Assembly: GCF_902464545.1 (NCBI RefSeq)
Contig: NZ_CABQJR010000014.1
Location: forward strand, 1-60,693
Direction of reading: 5' to 3'
Source of the DNA: an uncultured Senegalimassilia sp.
Lineage (GTDB): Bacteria; Actinomycetota; Coriobacteriia; Coriobacteriales; Eggerthellaceae
DNA length: 60,693 nt
In this document: positions 30,014 to 38,322 of the stretch, in pieces
How the letters are laid out: every line of letters starts with the position of its first letter
Position numbering within the stretch: position 1 is the first letter of the stretch
Translations under genes and position numbers: made by a program
The notes under the pieces: generated by a model
The model's input: the letters and a program-made list of their open reading frames with translations, nothing else
Databases searched by the model: none
What the model was told of the DNA's origin: nothing

Positions 30014-30259
30014 ATGGCTAAAGACCAAAACGAGAGCGTGCCCGACTGGCTCATCCCCGATAAGGCGTACGACGTCCTCAAGTGGGTGGGGCTGCTGCTT
30101 TTGCCCGCGTGCGCATGGTTCGTCGGCACGATCGGACCCGTCTGGGGGTTGGCGAACGTCGATGGCATCGTGTTGACGCTCAACGCCGCAGGCGCCCTCA
30201 TCGGCGCCGCGATCGGCGCGTCCGCCCTCAAAGCTAAGGTGGGTGGCGGCGATGAATAA
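30014..30259 (+). CDS. Holin, Dp-1 type
   Basis: An 81-residue protein with ribosome site aaggaag (30001-30007). It has two membrane segments: YDVLKWVGLLLLPACAWFVG (about 19-38) and ADIV-type VLTLNAAGALIGAAIGAS (about 54-71), with WGL between them. The YDVLKW start and the P-A-x-x-W pattern match Dp-1-like holins. It should make membrane lesions timed for lysis. The stop overlaps the endolysin ATG by eight bases. Confidence 0.85.
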   Translation: MAKDQNESVPDWLIPDKAYDVLKWVGLLLLPACAWFVGTIGPVWGLANVDGIVLTLNAAGALIGAAIGASALKAKVGGGDE

Positions 30260-31310
30260 GAGCATCAAGGCTAGCCTTGCCGCGTTCGTGGCATCCGTCG
30301 CGCTGGTCATCGCGTGCGCCACTCCTGCTCTGGCGTATGAGCAGGTAGAAGATACCGTGAGCTATGGCCATGGGTATAACGATGCCCAATATCTTGTCAT
30401 CCACGAGACGGCCAACCCCGGCGCATCCGCCTACAATCACACGCTGCTGTGGTCGCGTGATGACACCTATGCGGTGCATTACGTCATGGAGCTGGACGGC
30501 TCCGTTGTCTACAACACGGTGCCCGACTGGGCACTTTGTTGGCATGTCGGCAATGGCAACTATGCCACTGTCGGCATCGAGCTGGCGCATGCGACAAACT
30601 GGGAGGATTTCTCGGCGCAGTGGGACCAGGCCGTAGCCTGGGCGGGAGATTACCTCAACAGCCGAGGCTGGGGCATCGACCGACTGTTGTCGCACAACGA
30701 CTGCGCATGGATTTGGGGCGGCACCGACCATACGGACCCGACTGGCTACTTTGCGGAATATGGCCGCTCATGGGACGAGTTCAAGATGGCGGTCAATGCC
30801 TACATCGGCGGCGGTTACACGCCGTCCGGCGCTGGCGATACGTCTAACACTAACTGGCATCCCGAGTACAACCAGAGCGACGTAGCCATTACCTACGCCG
30901 CGTCCACTGACCCCTCCGGCAGCTGGTGGCTCCCCGAGATGGTGGACCACACGGACACCGGCGGCTCCGGCGATACGTTTGCGGGCAACAGCTATGATCC
31001 CATCCGTTGGCTTGCCATCGACATGCCTGGCTGGTACCAGGTGTGCACAGAAGCATCCGGCTGGCTTGATCCCGTGTACGGCTACGACAAGGGTGACCTG
31101 ATGTACGGCTGCGCTGGCGATGGCTCGCCCATCACGGCCGTGCGATGCTACTACGATACCAAGGACCCCAACAAGACGGGGTGGCTGGTCGCGGAGTACA
31201 ACGTCAACGGCCTGCCCAACATGCACGACCTGACCGACACCGGCGGCAGCTGGGACGACTTCGCCGGCAACGGCTCGCGCGTCACTACTTTCAGCCTGCA
31301 AGCCGCTTAA
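30252..31310 (+). CDS. Secreted endolysin, N-acetylmuramoyl-L-alanine amidase
   Basis: A 352-residue protein from ATG 30252. Residues 1-28 are a Sec signal peptide (NKSI basic start, LAAFVASVALVIACA core, ALA at 26-28 before cleavage). An amidase-2 domain follows with His51, His98, Glu110, His148 and Asp162-region ligands (LVIHETANPG, VGIELAHAT, SHNDCAWIWGG, DPTGYF). The C-terminal half (about 205-350) is a separate wall-binding-like region bounded by two copies of a TDTGGSxDxFAG motif. Amidase cleaves the sugar-peptide bond of peptidoglycan. Export by Sec means the holin is not needed for transport, only for triggering. Confidence 0.88.
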   Translation: MNKSIKASLAAFVASVALVIACATPALAYEQVEDTVSYGHGYNDAQYLVIHETANPGASAYNHTLLWSRDDTYAVHYVMELDGSVVYNTVPDWALCWHVGNGNYATVGIELAHATNWEDFSAQWDQAVAWAGDYLNSRGWGIDRLLSHNDCAWIWGGTDHTDPTGYFAEYGRSWDEFKMAVNAYIGGGYTPSGAGDTSNTNWHPEYNQSDVAITYAASTDPSGSWWLPEMVDHTDTGGSGDTFAGNSYDPIRWLAIDMPGWYQVCTEASGWLDPVYGYDKGDLMYGCAGDGSPITAVRCYYDTKDPNKTGWLVAEYNVNGLPNMHDLTDTGGSWDDFAGNGSRVTTFSLQAA

Positions 31311-31316
31311 TCTTAT

Positions 31317-31347
31317 GCCCCCGCTTCGGCGGGGGCCTTTTTTTTTT
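31317..31347 (+). terminator. Strong intrinsic terminator ending the prophage late operon
   Basis: gcccccgc/gcgggggc (31317-31324, 31329-31336) around ttcg, then c and ten Ts. It is the last phage feature that is certain. Confidence 0.9.
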
Positions 31348-31413
31348 CGTTGCGGAGCAATGTCAGGTAAATCTTGTTCGCGAACGTTAGTAGGTGATAG
31401 ATAGCTTATCCAA

Positions 31414-31539
31414 ATGCGCTACAGCTCGAACCTGGCGAAGTGGAAGGAAGAGCGTGAGAGCGAGGATCTGGAAAGCGAGCACGGCAAGAACGAGGAGCTC
31501 GAAGGCGAGCCTCGCAAGGGCGAGGCACTGAACGGCTAG
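31414..31539 (+). CDS. 41-residue charged open frame, doubtful
   Basis: ATG 31414 to TAG 31539, with no clear ribosome site. The product is highly charged (Glu/Lys/Arg) and repetitive (ERESEDLESEHGKNEELEGE), with internal gag-rich repeats. It may be a real small protein, the remnant of a gene cut by prophage insertion, or chance. Confidence 0.25.
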   Translation: MRYSSNLAKWKEERESEDLESEHGKNEELEGEPRKGEALNG

Positions 31540-31566
31540 CCTGATAGCGTCAAGGCAAGCTTGAAC

Positions 31567-31603
31567 GCCCGTCGGCCGCCGTGTGCGGGCGACGGGCTCT
31601 TTC
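31567..31603 (+). terminator. Hairpin with T-run, possible terminator
   Basis: gcccgtcg (31567-31574) pairs with cgacgggc (31590-31597), with further pairing inside, followed by tcttt. It would stop plus-strand transcription from the prophage side. Confidence 0.5.
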
Positions 31604-31647
31604 GCGGGATAGCGTCTGCGTGGTGGTTTCGGGTGGTAAGCCCGAAA

Positions 31648-31687
31648 GGATGAGGCCCTGCAGGATCGAACCTGCAGGGCCTCATCC
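31648..31687 (-). terminator. 17-bp perfect hairpin after the lipid kinase gene
   Basis: ggatgaggccctgcagg (31648-31664) is exactly complementary to 31671-31687 around atcgaa. On the minus strand it follows the kinase stop and is followed by tttcggg; a second small hairpin lies at 31627-31647. Confidence 0.7.
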
Positions 31688-31698
31688 GTCTTGCGGCG

Positions 31699-32610
31699 CT
31701 ACTGTTTCTTGAACTGCGAGTAGCCTTCATCGGAGATGAACAGGCGCGTGGCCCTGGGCAGGATCCGCGCGGAAAACGGCGTGGAAAGGCCGGTGGCCTC
31801 GCCGTCGTATTGGACTTCCATGGCTGGGTCGGCTTCGATCGTGACCTCCTTGGCGCGGAAGAGCTCGAGCGCATCCGTGCGGTCGGGGAATTCGCCGTCT
31901 CGATCCAAAAGGCCTGCGATGGCGGCCGGTATCAGGTCGAATGCGGTCTTTGCTTTCAGCACCACCACGTCGAACTCGCCGTCTCGCGGCTTGTTGTCGT
32001 GCGTGACCGTGATATCGAACTGGATTTTGCTGAAGTTCACCAGCAACACTCCGAGGCCCTCGCTTTGCACCTGACGGCCGTCCAGGGTGAGCGTGAACTT
32101 CGACTGCTGCGGCATGGCGTTGGCCACCGCCGACTGGAGGTAGGCCATGGGGCCGAACAGACGCTTGCCGCGCTGGGCCCCGCGCATGATGACGGCGTCA
32201 TAACCCGCTCCGGCCATGATGGAGAAACCGAAGCGCTTGCCGTCCACGCAGATCTCGCCCATGTCGAAATCAAGGGTCTGCCCGGCGCGCACAATCTTTG
32301 CAAGCGCATGGGGCTCGAGCGGGCTTGCAAGGTTGAGGGCCAGCAGATTGGCCGTGCCTGCGGGGAAGGGCAACACGGGTATGCCGGTGTTGGCCAGCAG
32401 GTAGCACACCGTGGCCACGGTGCCGTCGCCGCCCGACGCGATCACGGCATCGAAGTCCTTCGCATCGTCGAGCAGCGTGCTTATCGGGGTGGTGCCGTTG
32501 GTGCAGCGCATGCAGATGTCGTCGCCGTCCGCGGCGAAGCTGCGCATGAAATCGTAGATGGCTCCTTCGCCGTATCCCGATGCCAGGTTGTTGATGACAA
32601 GCAGTTTCAC
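31699..32610 (-). CDS. Diacylglycerol/lipid kinase family protein
   Basis: A 303-residue protein. The N-terminal catalytic domain has the GGDGT motif (60-64, ASGGDGTVATV) and a second Gly-rich PFPAGTANLLALNL segment, as in DgkB/YegS-type kinases; the C-terminal half is the usual beta-sandwich (FDVVVLKAKTAFDLIP). It phosphorylates diacylglycerol or a related lipid at the membrane to recycle lipid head groups. It is divergent from rnd, and its promoter should lie within 32611-32657. Confidence 0.88.
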   Translation of the reverse strand: MKLLVINNLASGYGEGAIYDFMRSFAADGDDICMRCTNGTTPISTLLDDAKDFDAVIASGGDGTVATVCYLLANTGIPVLPFPAGTANLLALNLASPLEPHALAKIVRAGQTLDFDMGEICVDGKRFGFSIMAGAGYDAVIMRGAQRGKRLFGPMAYLQSAVANAMPQQSKFTLTLDGRQVQSEGLGVLLVNFSKIQFDITVTHDNKPRDGEFDVVVLKAKTAFDLIPAAIAGLLDRDGEFPDRTDALELFRAKEVTIEADPAMEVQYDGEATGLSTPFSARILPRATRLFISDEGYSQFKKQ

Positions 32611-32657
32611 GGTTTTCCCTTCCGTTGCGGTATTCTTACATCATAAAGCACAACGAT

Positions 32658-33833
32658 ATGAACGTGAGGAATTACCGGGTGTATATCGAAGATCAAGAAG
32701 CACTGGAGGCGTTCGTCGAGCGAGCACGCCGCTCAAGCGTCCTTGCCATCGACACCGAGTTTTTACGCGAGAAGACCTATTATGCGCGCCTGTGCTTGAT
32801 CCAATTCGCCACCGACGACGAGGTGGCGGTGGTCGACCCGTTTTGCATAGAGGATCTGCATGTGCTGGCCCCGCTTCTCGAGGATGCCGGCGTCATGAAG
32901 GTGCTGCACTCCGGCGGGCAGGACCTTGAGATCTTGTGGCACGAGGTGGGCGTGCTTCCGCAGCCGCTGTTCGACACGCAGGTGGCGGCGGCGCTGTTGG
33001 GGCACACGCAGCAGATCGGCTACGGCGCCCTGGTCGGCGCCGAGTGCGGCGTGGCGCTCAAGAAGGTCGATTCCTTCACCGACTGGTCGCGTCGCCCCCT
33101 GTCGGAATCCCAGCTGCGCTATGCTGCCGACGATGTCATCTACCTTCCCCGCATGTACGAGCATATGAAGCAAGAATTGGAGCGACAAGGGCGCCTTCAT
33201 TGGCTCGACCCCGAGTTCGCCGAGATGCGCGATCCCGCGCGCTTCGAATCCGATGAACGCGAACGCTACCGCAGGCTCAAGCGCGTCGGCCAGCTTTCGC
33301 GAAAGCAGCTGGCCGCGGCGCGCGAGGTGGCCGCATGGCGCGAGGTCACGGCGCAGAAGCGCAACGTTCCGCGCAAATGGGTCATCACCGACGAGCAGAT
33401 CGTCGAGGCGTGCAAGCGCGAGGCCCGCACCATCGACGAGCTGTTCATGGTGCGCGGCATGCGCGAGAAGCTCAACACGCGCGATGCCCGAACGGTTGCC
33501 GGGCTTATGAAGAAGGCGTTGGAATCCGGGCCGCAAAGCTGGCCCGAGCTTGATCGCAGCGGCCGAAACGAGCCCAACGTGGATGCTCCGCTCGACCTTA
33601 TGAGCGCGCTCGTGCGCCTGCGCGCCAAGGAGAACGGCGTGGCGTTCCCCACGCTGGCAAGCCACGATGACCTGGTGCGCATGGCTCGCGGATATCGTCA
33701 GGGCATCGACCTTCTGCGCGGCTGGCGCCGGGCGCTCGTGGGCGAGGAGCTCATCGAGCTGCTCGAGGGCAAGCTCGTGCTGTCCTTGAACGGCCATGAT
33801 CTGCGCGTCACGCGCCTGGATGGCGAAGAGTAG
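32658..33833 (+). CDS. rnd: Ribonuclease D
   Basis: A 391-residue protein. The DEDDy 3'-5' exonuclease site is complete: Asp32 and Glu34 (IDTEFLREKTYY), Asp89 (HSGGQDLEIL), and Tyr155 with Asp159 (YAADDVIYL). An HRDC domain follows at about 208-290, with a second helical C-terminal region. It trims 3' ends of tRNA and other small RNAs. The start ATG 32658 has no strong ribosome site; a TTG at 32625 and GTGs at 32664 and 32679 are alternatives. Confidence 0.92.
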   Translation: MNVRNYRVYIEDQEALEAFVERARRSSVLAIDTEFLREKTYYARLCLIQFATDDEVAVVDPFCIEDLHVLAPLLEDAGVMKVLHSGGQDLEILWHEVGVLPQPLFDTQVAAALLGHTQQIGYGALVGAECGVALKKVDSFTDWSRRPLSESQLRYAADDVIYLPRMYEHMKQELERQGRLHWLDPEFAEMRDPARFESDERERYRRLKRVGQLSRKQLAAAREVAAWREVTAQKRNVPRKWVITDEQIVEACKREARTIDELFMVRGMREKLNTRDARTVAGLMKKALESGPQSWPELDRSGRNEPNVDAPLDLMSALVRLRAKENGVAFPTLASHDDLVRMARGYRQGIDLLRGWRRALVGEELIELLEGKLVLSLNGHDLRVTRLDGEE

Positions 33834-33919
33834 CTAACGCGTCGCCGCGTTGCGTTTCCGGTAACGGATTGCGAACGTTTCGCGGGAACATTCGTGGAGC
33901 CGAGGGCAAGGGGTTTCGC

Positions 33920-33931
33920 TTCGGTATACTT
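33920..33931 (+). promoter_or_regulatory. Candidate -10 element upstream of the zinc peptidase gene
   Basis: TATACT at 33925-33930 within cggtatacttt. The same 11-mer precedes dnaG (48548-48558). No good -35 is visible at the usual spacing, so these may be extended or activator-dependent promoters. Confidence 0.4.
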
Positions 33932-34023
33932 TTGGTTCATTGAGCCAAGCGCGCCGCCTTGCGGCCGCGCCCCGGGGCGCAGGGCATGCGCCGTACGCTT
34001 TCGATAGGAGTTGCATCACCCAC

Positions 34024-34686
34024 ATGAGCATGAGCTATTTAAGTCTGATCGTCGTTACCATGGTCATCGGCATGGGCGCATCGTGGTACGTCAACCGCCA
34101 GATCAACAAATACCTGCACGTCCCCGCGTCCACGCGCGTCACCGGCGCGCAGATGGCCGAGATGATGCTTGCCGCAAACGGCGTCCACGGCGTGCAGGTT
34201 TACCGCGGCGGCCCGCAGCAGGACCATTTCGACCCTCGCAGCAACTCCATCACCTTGGACCCTGATGCGTTCGGCGGAACCTCCATCACCGCCATCGCCA
34301 CGGCATGCCACGAGGCCGGCCACGCCATCCAGTTCGCGCAGGGGTATGCTCCCATGAAAATCCGCGGCGCATTGGTGCCGGCGGTGAACTTCGCGTCCAA
34401 CGCCTGGGTGTTCCTGCTGATGTTCGGCATCTTCATGCAGCTGTCGGGCCTTACCACGCTTGCCATCATCATGTACGCCGTGGTGGTGCTGTTCCAGCTG
34501 GTCACGCTGCCCGTCGAGTTCGATGCATCGCGTCGCGGCCTTGCGTATCTCAAGACCCAGGGCATCTCGCAGGCCGAGCAGGGTGGGGCGTATTCCGTGC
34601 TGCGCGCTTGCGCGCTCACCTACGTTGCCGCCGCTTTGACGTCCATTCTGCAGCTGCTGTGGCTGCTGCAGTCTCGTGACGAGTAG
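34024..34686 (+). CDS. Membrane zinc metallopeptidase (YugP-like)
   Basis: A 220-residue protein from ATG 34024; aggag at 34004-34008. An N-terminal membrane helix (SYLSLIVVTMVIGMGASWYV) precedes the zinc site HEAGH (96-100), with ITLDPDAFGGTSITA before it; two or three more hydrophobic segments occupy about 120-165 and 195-215. This is the neutral zinc metallopeptidase family PF04298 of unknown substrate. The end overlaps the xseA start. Confidence 0.87.
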   Translation: MSMSYLSLIVVTMVIGMGASWYVNRQINKYLHVPASTRVTGAQMAEMMLAANGVHGVQVYRGGPQQDHFDPRSNSITLDPDAFGGTSITAIATACHEAGHAIQFAQGYAPMKIRGALVPAVNFASNAWVFLLMFGIFMQLSGLTTLAIIMYAVVVLFQLVTLPVEFDASRRGLAYLKTQGISQAEQGGAYSVLRACALTYVAAALTSILQLLWLLQSRDE

Positions 34687-36367
34687 CAACGTGGCCTACG
34701 ATCGATCATATAACAGCGCCGCGGGCAAACCCCGCGGCGTTTTTGCTAGCTCGGGGACTTCCTCGGGCTCGGCGCGAAACGCCGAGGAGGCGGCCCGCGC
34801 CTGCGCTGCCGCGTTCGGAGCGCATAAGGCGGCGGGTGCGAACGCGGCTTCGCGTAACGGGGGAGCTGCAACGCAGGGATCCGCTTCGCGCGCCTTATCG
34901 GTGTCCGCTGCCATGCAGCTGGCGAAAGGGGCGCTCGAAGGCGTGACGGTGCGCCTGGTCGGTGAGATTTCCGAGCTGTCGAACAAGCCCGGATACAAGG
35001 CCGTGTACTTCACGGTCAAGGACAAGTCGGCAAGCCTTCCGTGCATGATGTGGAACAACCGCTTCCGCGCCGCCGGCGTGCAGGTGGCGGTCGGCCAGCT
35101 GGTGGAGCTGACGGGCAGGTTCACGCTGTATGCGGCCAAGGGTCGCATGAATTTCGACGTGTTCTCGTTGGCGCCGGTGGGCGAGGGCCAATTGCGCTTG
35201 CAGGTGGCCAACCTTGCCCGGAAGCTGTCAGCCGAAGGCCTTGCGGATCCCGCGCGAAAGCTGCCCTTGCCTGCATATCCGCTTACCATCGGCTTGGTCA
35301 CAAGCCCGCGCGGCGATGCGGTGCACGATGTGCTGCGCACGTTGCGCCGCCGTTTCCCTGTGGCGCGGGTATTGTTCTCCGGCGTGGCGGTGGAGGGTCC
35401 GCAGGCCCCGGCCGGCATCGTGGAGGGCATGCGCGCCGTGGTCCACGCCGGCGCCGAGGTGGTGCTCGTGGTGCGCGGCGGCGGATCGTATGAGGACCTT
35501 ATGCCGTTCAACGACGAGTTCTTGGCCCGTATGATCGTCAAATGCCCCGTGCCGGTGGTTACGGGCATCGGACATGAACCAGACACGTCTATCGCCGACA
35601 TGGTCGCCGATGTGCGCGCCTCAACGCCCACGGCCGCCGCCGAGGCGGTGAGCCCCGCCCGCGAGAACCTTGATGCGCTCTTCGGTGCGCGTCGCGGCAG
35701 CTTGGATACCTGCATTCGGCGTGCTCTTGAGGGCAGCGCCGCGCAAGTTGGACGCATTGCCAGCCGCCCGGTCTTTTGCGACCCTAACGCTTTGCTGGCG
35801 GCTTCGGCGCAGGGTGTCGATTTGTACGCCGACAGGCTGGCAAGGGCGCTGCCCTCTAGCCTGGATCGCGACCGTGCGCAGGTCGATCGCTTGCGTGAGC
35901 GTTTGGGTTCGGCGCTTCCCAGCGTCTTGGCCCTCGATGCAGCCGCCGTTCAGCGACAACGCGAGCGCTTGACGCATGCGCTTTCGCAGGTCGTCGACGC
36001 GCCGACGACGCAAACGCAACGCGCTCGCGAACGGCTGATACGGGCGTTGCCGCAGGCATGCGAGCGGCAACGCGTTGCGCTCGATCACGAACAGCGGCGT
36101 TTGCGCGCGGCGGGCTGCCAGCTGCTCGAGCCGTTTCGCCGACAGGCGGGCCTTTCGGCCGCGCAGCTTGATGCGCTATCGCCGCTGGCGGTTCTCGGCA
36201 GGGGTTACTCGATCGCCCGTGACGGCGACGGTGGCGTGGTGAAATCGGTCGAGCAAGCCCAGGCGGGGCAGAAGCTTGACGTGACGGTATCGGACGGCGT
36301 GATCGAGTGCGGCGTGTCGGGGGTCCGGCGCGCCGATGAAGATGGCTTTACAGGGAAGGAATCATGA
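34676..36367 (+). CDS. xseA: Exodeoxyribonuclease VII large subunit
   Basis: A 563-residue protein; GTG 34676 overlaps the previous gene and GTG 34691 is an alternative. About 75 low-complexity Ala/Ser/Gly residues come before the OB-fold (about 80-175, VTVRLVGEISELSNKPGYKA). The catalytic domain (about 200-330) has ITSPRGDA-type LVTSPRGDAVHDVL and VVRGGGSYEDLMPFND. A long coiled-coil region (about 340-480) and a C-terminal LAVLGRGYSIARD end follow. It degrades single-stranded DNA together with XseB, encoded directly after. Confidence 0.95.
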   Translation: MTSSNVAYDRSYNSAAGKPRGVFASSGTSSGSARNAEEAARACAAAFGAHKAAGANAASRNGGAATQGSASRALSVSAAMQLAKGALEGVTVRLVGEISELSNKPGYKAVYFTVKDKSASLPCMMWNNRFRAAGVQVAVGQLVELTGRFTLYAAKGRMNFDVFSLAPVGEGQLRLQVANLARKLSAEGLADPARKLPLPAYPLTIGLVTSPRGDAVHDVLRTLRRRFPVARVLFSGVAVEGPQAPAGIVEGMRAVVHAGAEVVLVVRGGGSYEDLMPFNDEFLARMIVKCPVPVVTGIGHEPDTSIADMVADVRASTPTAAAEAVSPARENLDALFGARRGSLDTCIRRALEGSAAQVGRIASRPVFCDPNALLAASAQGVDLYADRLARALPSSLDRDRAQVDRLRERLGSALPSVLALDAAAVQRQRERLTHALSQVVDAPTTQTQRARERLIRALPQACERQRVALDHEQRRLRAAGCQLLEPFRRQAGLSAAQLDALSPLAVLGRGYSIARDGDGGVVKSVEQAQAGQKLDVTVSDGVIECGVSGVRRADEDGFTGKES

Positions 36368-36368
36368 T

Positions 36369-36623
36369 ATGGGCAATGAAAGTTTGAAACCGGTCGAGGA
36401 CCTGACCTTTCGCGAGGCCATGGCCGAGCTGGACGGCATCGTCGGCGTGCTTGAATCCAACACGCTCGAGCTGGAGGACAGCCTTGCCAGCTATGAGCGT
36501 GGGGTTGCGCTGCTGCGCGCGCTTCAGGGCCGCTTGGCCACGGCACAGCAGAAGGTCGACGTGCTTATGGGCCAGCTTGAGCCGGAGGTGTCGGACGAGC
36601 AGCGCGACACCACGCTTTCGTAG
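36369..36623 (+). CDS. xseB: Exodeoxyribonuclease VII small subunit
   Basis: An 84-residue protein, ribosome site gggaagga (36353-36360). Typical XseB: LTFREAMAELDGIVGVLESN, then LELEDSLASYERGVALLRAL. It forms the helical stalks that regulate XseA. The gene starts two bases after the xseA stop. Confidence 0.95.
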   Translation: MGNESLKPVEDLTFREAMAELDGIVGVLESNTLELEDSLASYERGVALLRALQGRLATAQQKVDVLMGQLEPEVSDEQRDTTLS

Positions 36624-36729
36624 CGCCGCTTGCCGACAGAGTGCAGCGCGGGGGCCGCTTGCGGCAACGTGCTGCGTGTTTTGCCACTACAATGAGGGCT
36701 CGAAATCTTTTGTGTAAGGAGGCAGGCCG

Positions 36730-37944
36730 TTGAACGTTTTGGTTATCAATGCGGGTTCATCTTCGCTGAAGTACCAGCTTATCAATGTTGAAACGCATAC
36801 GCTCATGGCCAAGGGCATTTGCGAGCGCGTCGGTTCGGCCGAGGCGTTCCACAAGCACGGTCTTGACGATAACGAAGTGGTCATCGACGCGAAGATGGCA
36901 GACCACGACGACGCTATGGCGCTCGTGCTGGAATCCCTGGTCTCGGGCGAGGACGCCGCTATTGCTTCGCTGTCCGAGATCGATGCCGTCGGTCACCGCA
37001 TCGTGCAGGGCGGCAAATACTTCGATCGTTCCGTTCTCATCGATGACGATGTCATCGCGAAGATCGACGAGCTTGCCGAGCTGGCGCCTTTGCACAACGG
37101 TGCGGCGCTTATGGGCATCCATGCTTGCATGAAGCACATGCCCGGCATCCCCATGGTTGCCGTGTTCGATACCTCGTTCTTCACCACGTTGCCGCCGAAG
37201 GCGTACATGTACCCGCTCCCTTATGAGCTGTACGAGAAGTATGCCATCCGCAAGTACGGTGCGCACGGCACTTCGCATCGCTATATTTCCGAGCGTGCCG
37301 CCGCGGTGCTCGACGAGCCCCTTGAGGATCTGAAGCTGATCACGCTGCATCTGGGCAACGGCTGCTCGGCATCGGCGATCGACCATGGTGTGGCCGTGGA
37401 TACCTCCATGGGCCTCACCCCGCTTGACGGTTTGATGATGGGCACCCGCTGCGGCGCCATCGACCCGGCCATCGTGCCGTTCGTCATGGATCACGAGAAC
37501 CTGACCGCCGAGGAAATGAACAACCTCATGAACAAGCAGTCGGGCTTGCTGGGCATTTCCGGCGTGTCCAACGACCTGCGCAGTGTGCGCACCGCCTCCG
37601 AAGAGGGCAACGAGCGCGCTATGCTGGCATACGACATGTTCTCCAACTCGGTGAAGAAGTATATCGGCCAGTACATCGCCGTCATGGGCGGCGTGGATGC
37701 CATCGTGCTGACCGCCGGCGTCGGCGAGAACTGCGATAAGATGCGCCGCATGATCTTCTCCGGTCTGCAGCCTTTGGGCATCGTGCTCGATGAGGAGAAG
37801 AACCGTCATCGCGGTTTCGAGCGCATCATCTCCACCGATGATTCTGCGGTGCAGATCATCATCATCCCTACCAACGAGGAGTACATGATCGCGCGCGATA
37901 CCTACGAGATCGTTCACGACCAGATGGTCGGCATCCAGCCGTAA
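36730..37944 (+). CDS. ackA: Acetate kinase
   Basis: A 404-residue protein from TTG 36730 behind aaggaggcagg (36716-36726). All the acetokinase landmarks are present: NAGSSSLKYQ (7-16), HNGAALMGI, GAHGTSHRYI, LHLGNGCS, and the GAIDP and TAGVGEN signatures. It interconverts acetyl phosphate and acetate with ATP, the last step of acetate fermentation. A terminator follows. pta lies convergent on the other strand rather than in the same operon. Confidence 0.97.
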   Translation: MNVLVINAGSSSLKYQLINVETHTLMAKGICERVGSAEAFHKHGLDDNEVVIDAKMADHDDAMALVLESLVSGEDAAIASLSEIDAVGHRIVQGGKYFDRSVLIDDDVIAKIDELAELAPLHNGAALMGIHACMKHMPGIPMVAVFDTSFFTTLPPKAYMYPLPYELYEKYAIRKYGAHGTSHRYISERAAAVLDEPLEDLKLITLHLGNGCSASAIDHGVAVDTSMGLTPLDGLMMGTRCGAIDPAIVPFVMDHENLTAEEMNNLMNKQSGLLGISGVSNDLRSVRTASEEGNERAMLAYDMFSNSVKKYIGQYIAVMGGVDAIVLTAGVGENCDKMRRMIFSGLQPLGIVLDEEKNRHRGFERIISTDDSAVQIIIIPTNEEYMIARDTYEIVHDQMVGIQP

Positions 37945-37991
37945 AGCGTTCTGCGTGCGCAGCAGCAAGGCCCTGCTTTTATCTATTGTTG

Positions 37992-38020
37992 AAAAGCCCT
38001 CGTCAGAGGGCTTTTCTTTT
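37992..38020 (+). terminator. ackA terminator
   Basis: aaaagccctc/gagggctttt (37992-38001, 38006-38015) around gtca, followed by ctttt. Confidence 0.9.
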
Positions 38021-38225
38021 AGATTCAGGTCGAGAGTTGCGTACGCTGAGCGTTGATTTCACTGACCGTTTTAGGATAGCGGCTGCCATCGTGTAGAATC
38101 TTGCGCGTCACGAGCGTTCGCCCTTTTGCGGATAGATGCGCCGATGGCCGCCATCGGCGCCTTCGGGGTATGCGGGTTTGCGTGAGCCTCTCAGCGGCCT
38201 GGCTATCTGCGGATTCGACAAGAAG
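38021..38225. other. Non-coding stretch between ackA and the pta terminator
   Basis: No gene is seen. It contains a perfect 10-bp inverted repeat gcgccgatgg/ccatcggcgc (38138-38160) without a T-run. The rest shows no feature. Confidence 0.4.
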
Positions 38226-38267
38226 GCCCCGCTTCCCGAACCTCGAGATCGGTTCGGGAAGCGGGGC
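38226..38267 (-). terminator. pta terminator hairpin
   Basis: gccccgcttcccgaacc (38226-38242) pairs with 38251-38267 around tcgagatc, 17 base pairs. On the minus strand it follows pta and is trailed by cttctt. It may serve both directions. Confidence 0.75.
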
Positions 38268-38322
38268 ACTTCGGTTTCGGTTCTAGGTTCCGATTACTCG
38301 AACCCCTTCGCGCAGGCTTCGG

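Larger units (their letters stand above)
1..31350. mobile_element. HK97-type siphovirus prophage (left end outside window)
   Basis: All genes from the left edge to the endolysin terminator near 31.35 kb lie on the plus strand, overlap by a few bases and follow the standard temperate siphovirus order: replication and small early genes, late regulator, HNH, terS, terL, portal, protease, capsid, connectors, tail, tape measure, baseplate, DGR, holin, endolysin. No integrase, repressor or excisionase is present, so these and the left attachment site should lie to the left of base 1. The right boundary is set only approximately, between the endolysin terminator (31347) and the first chromosomal gene (31699), because attL is not available for comparison. 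The structural genes look intact. Confidence 0.93.
31348..31698. other. Prophage/chromosome junction, attR expected here
   Basis: There are no convincing genes in this 351-base gap apart from one weak small frame. No tRNA or other obvious integration target was found. Without the left junction the core attachment sequence cannot be picked out. Confidence 0.5.

Noticed and set aside
31648..31687. Minus-strand hairpin containing ggttcgatcc, like a tRNA T-arm on an acceptor-like stem
   Set aside because: There is no anticodon or D-arm and the stem is continuous; it behaves as a terminator after the kinase gene.
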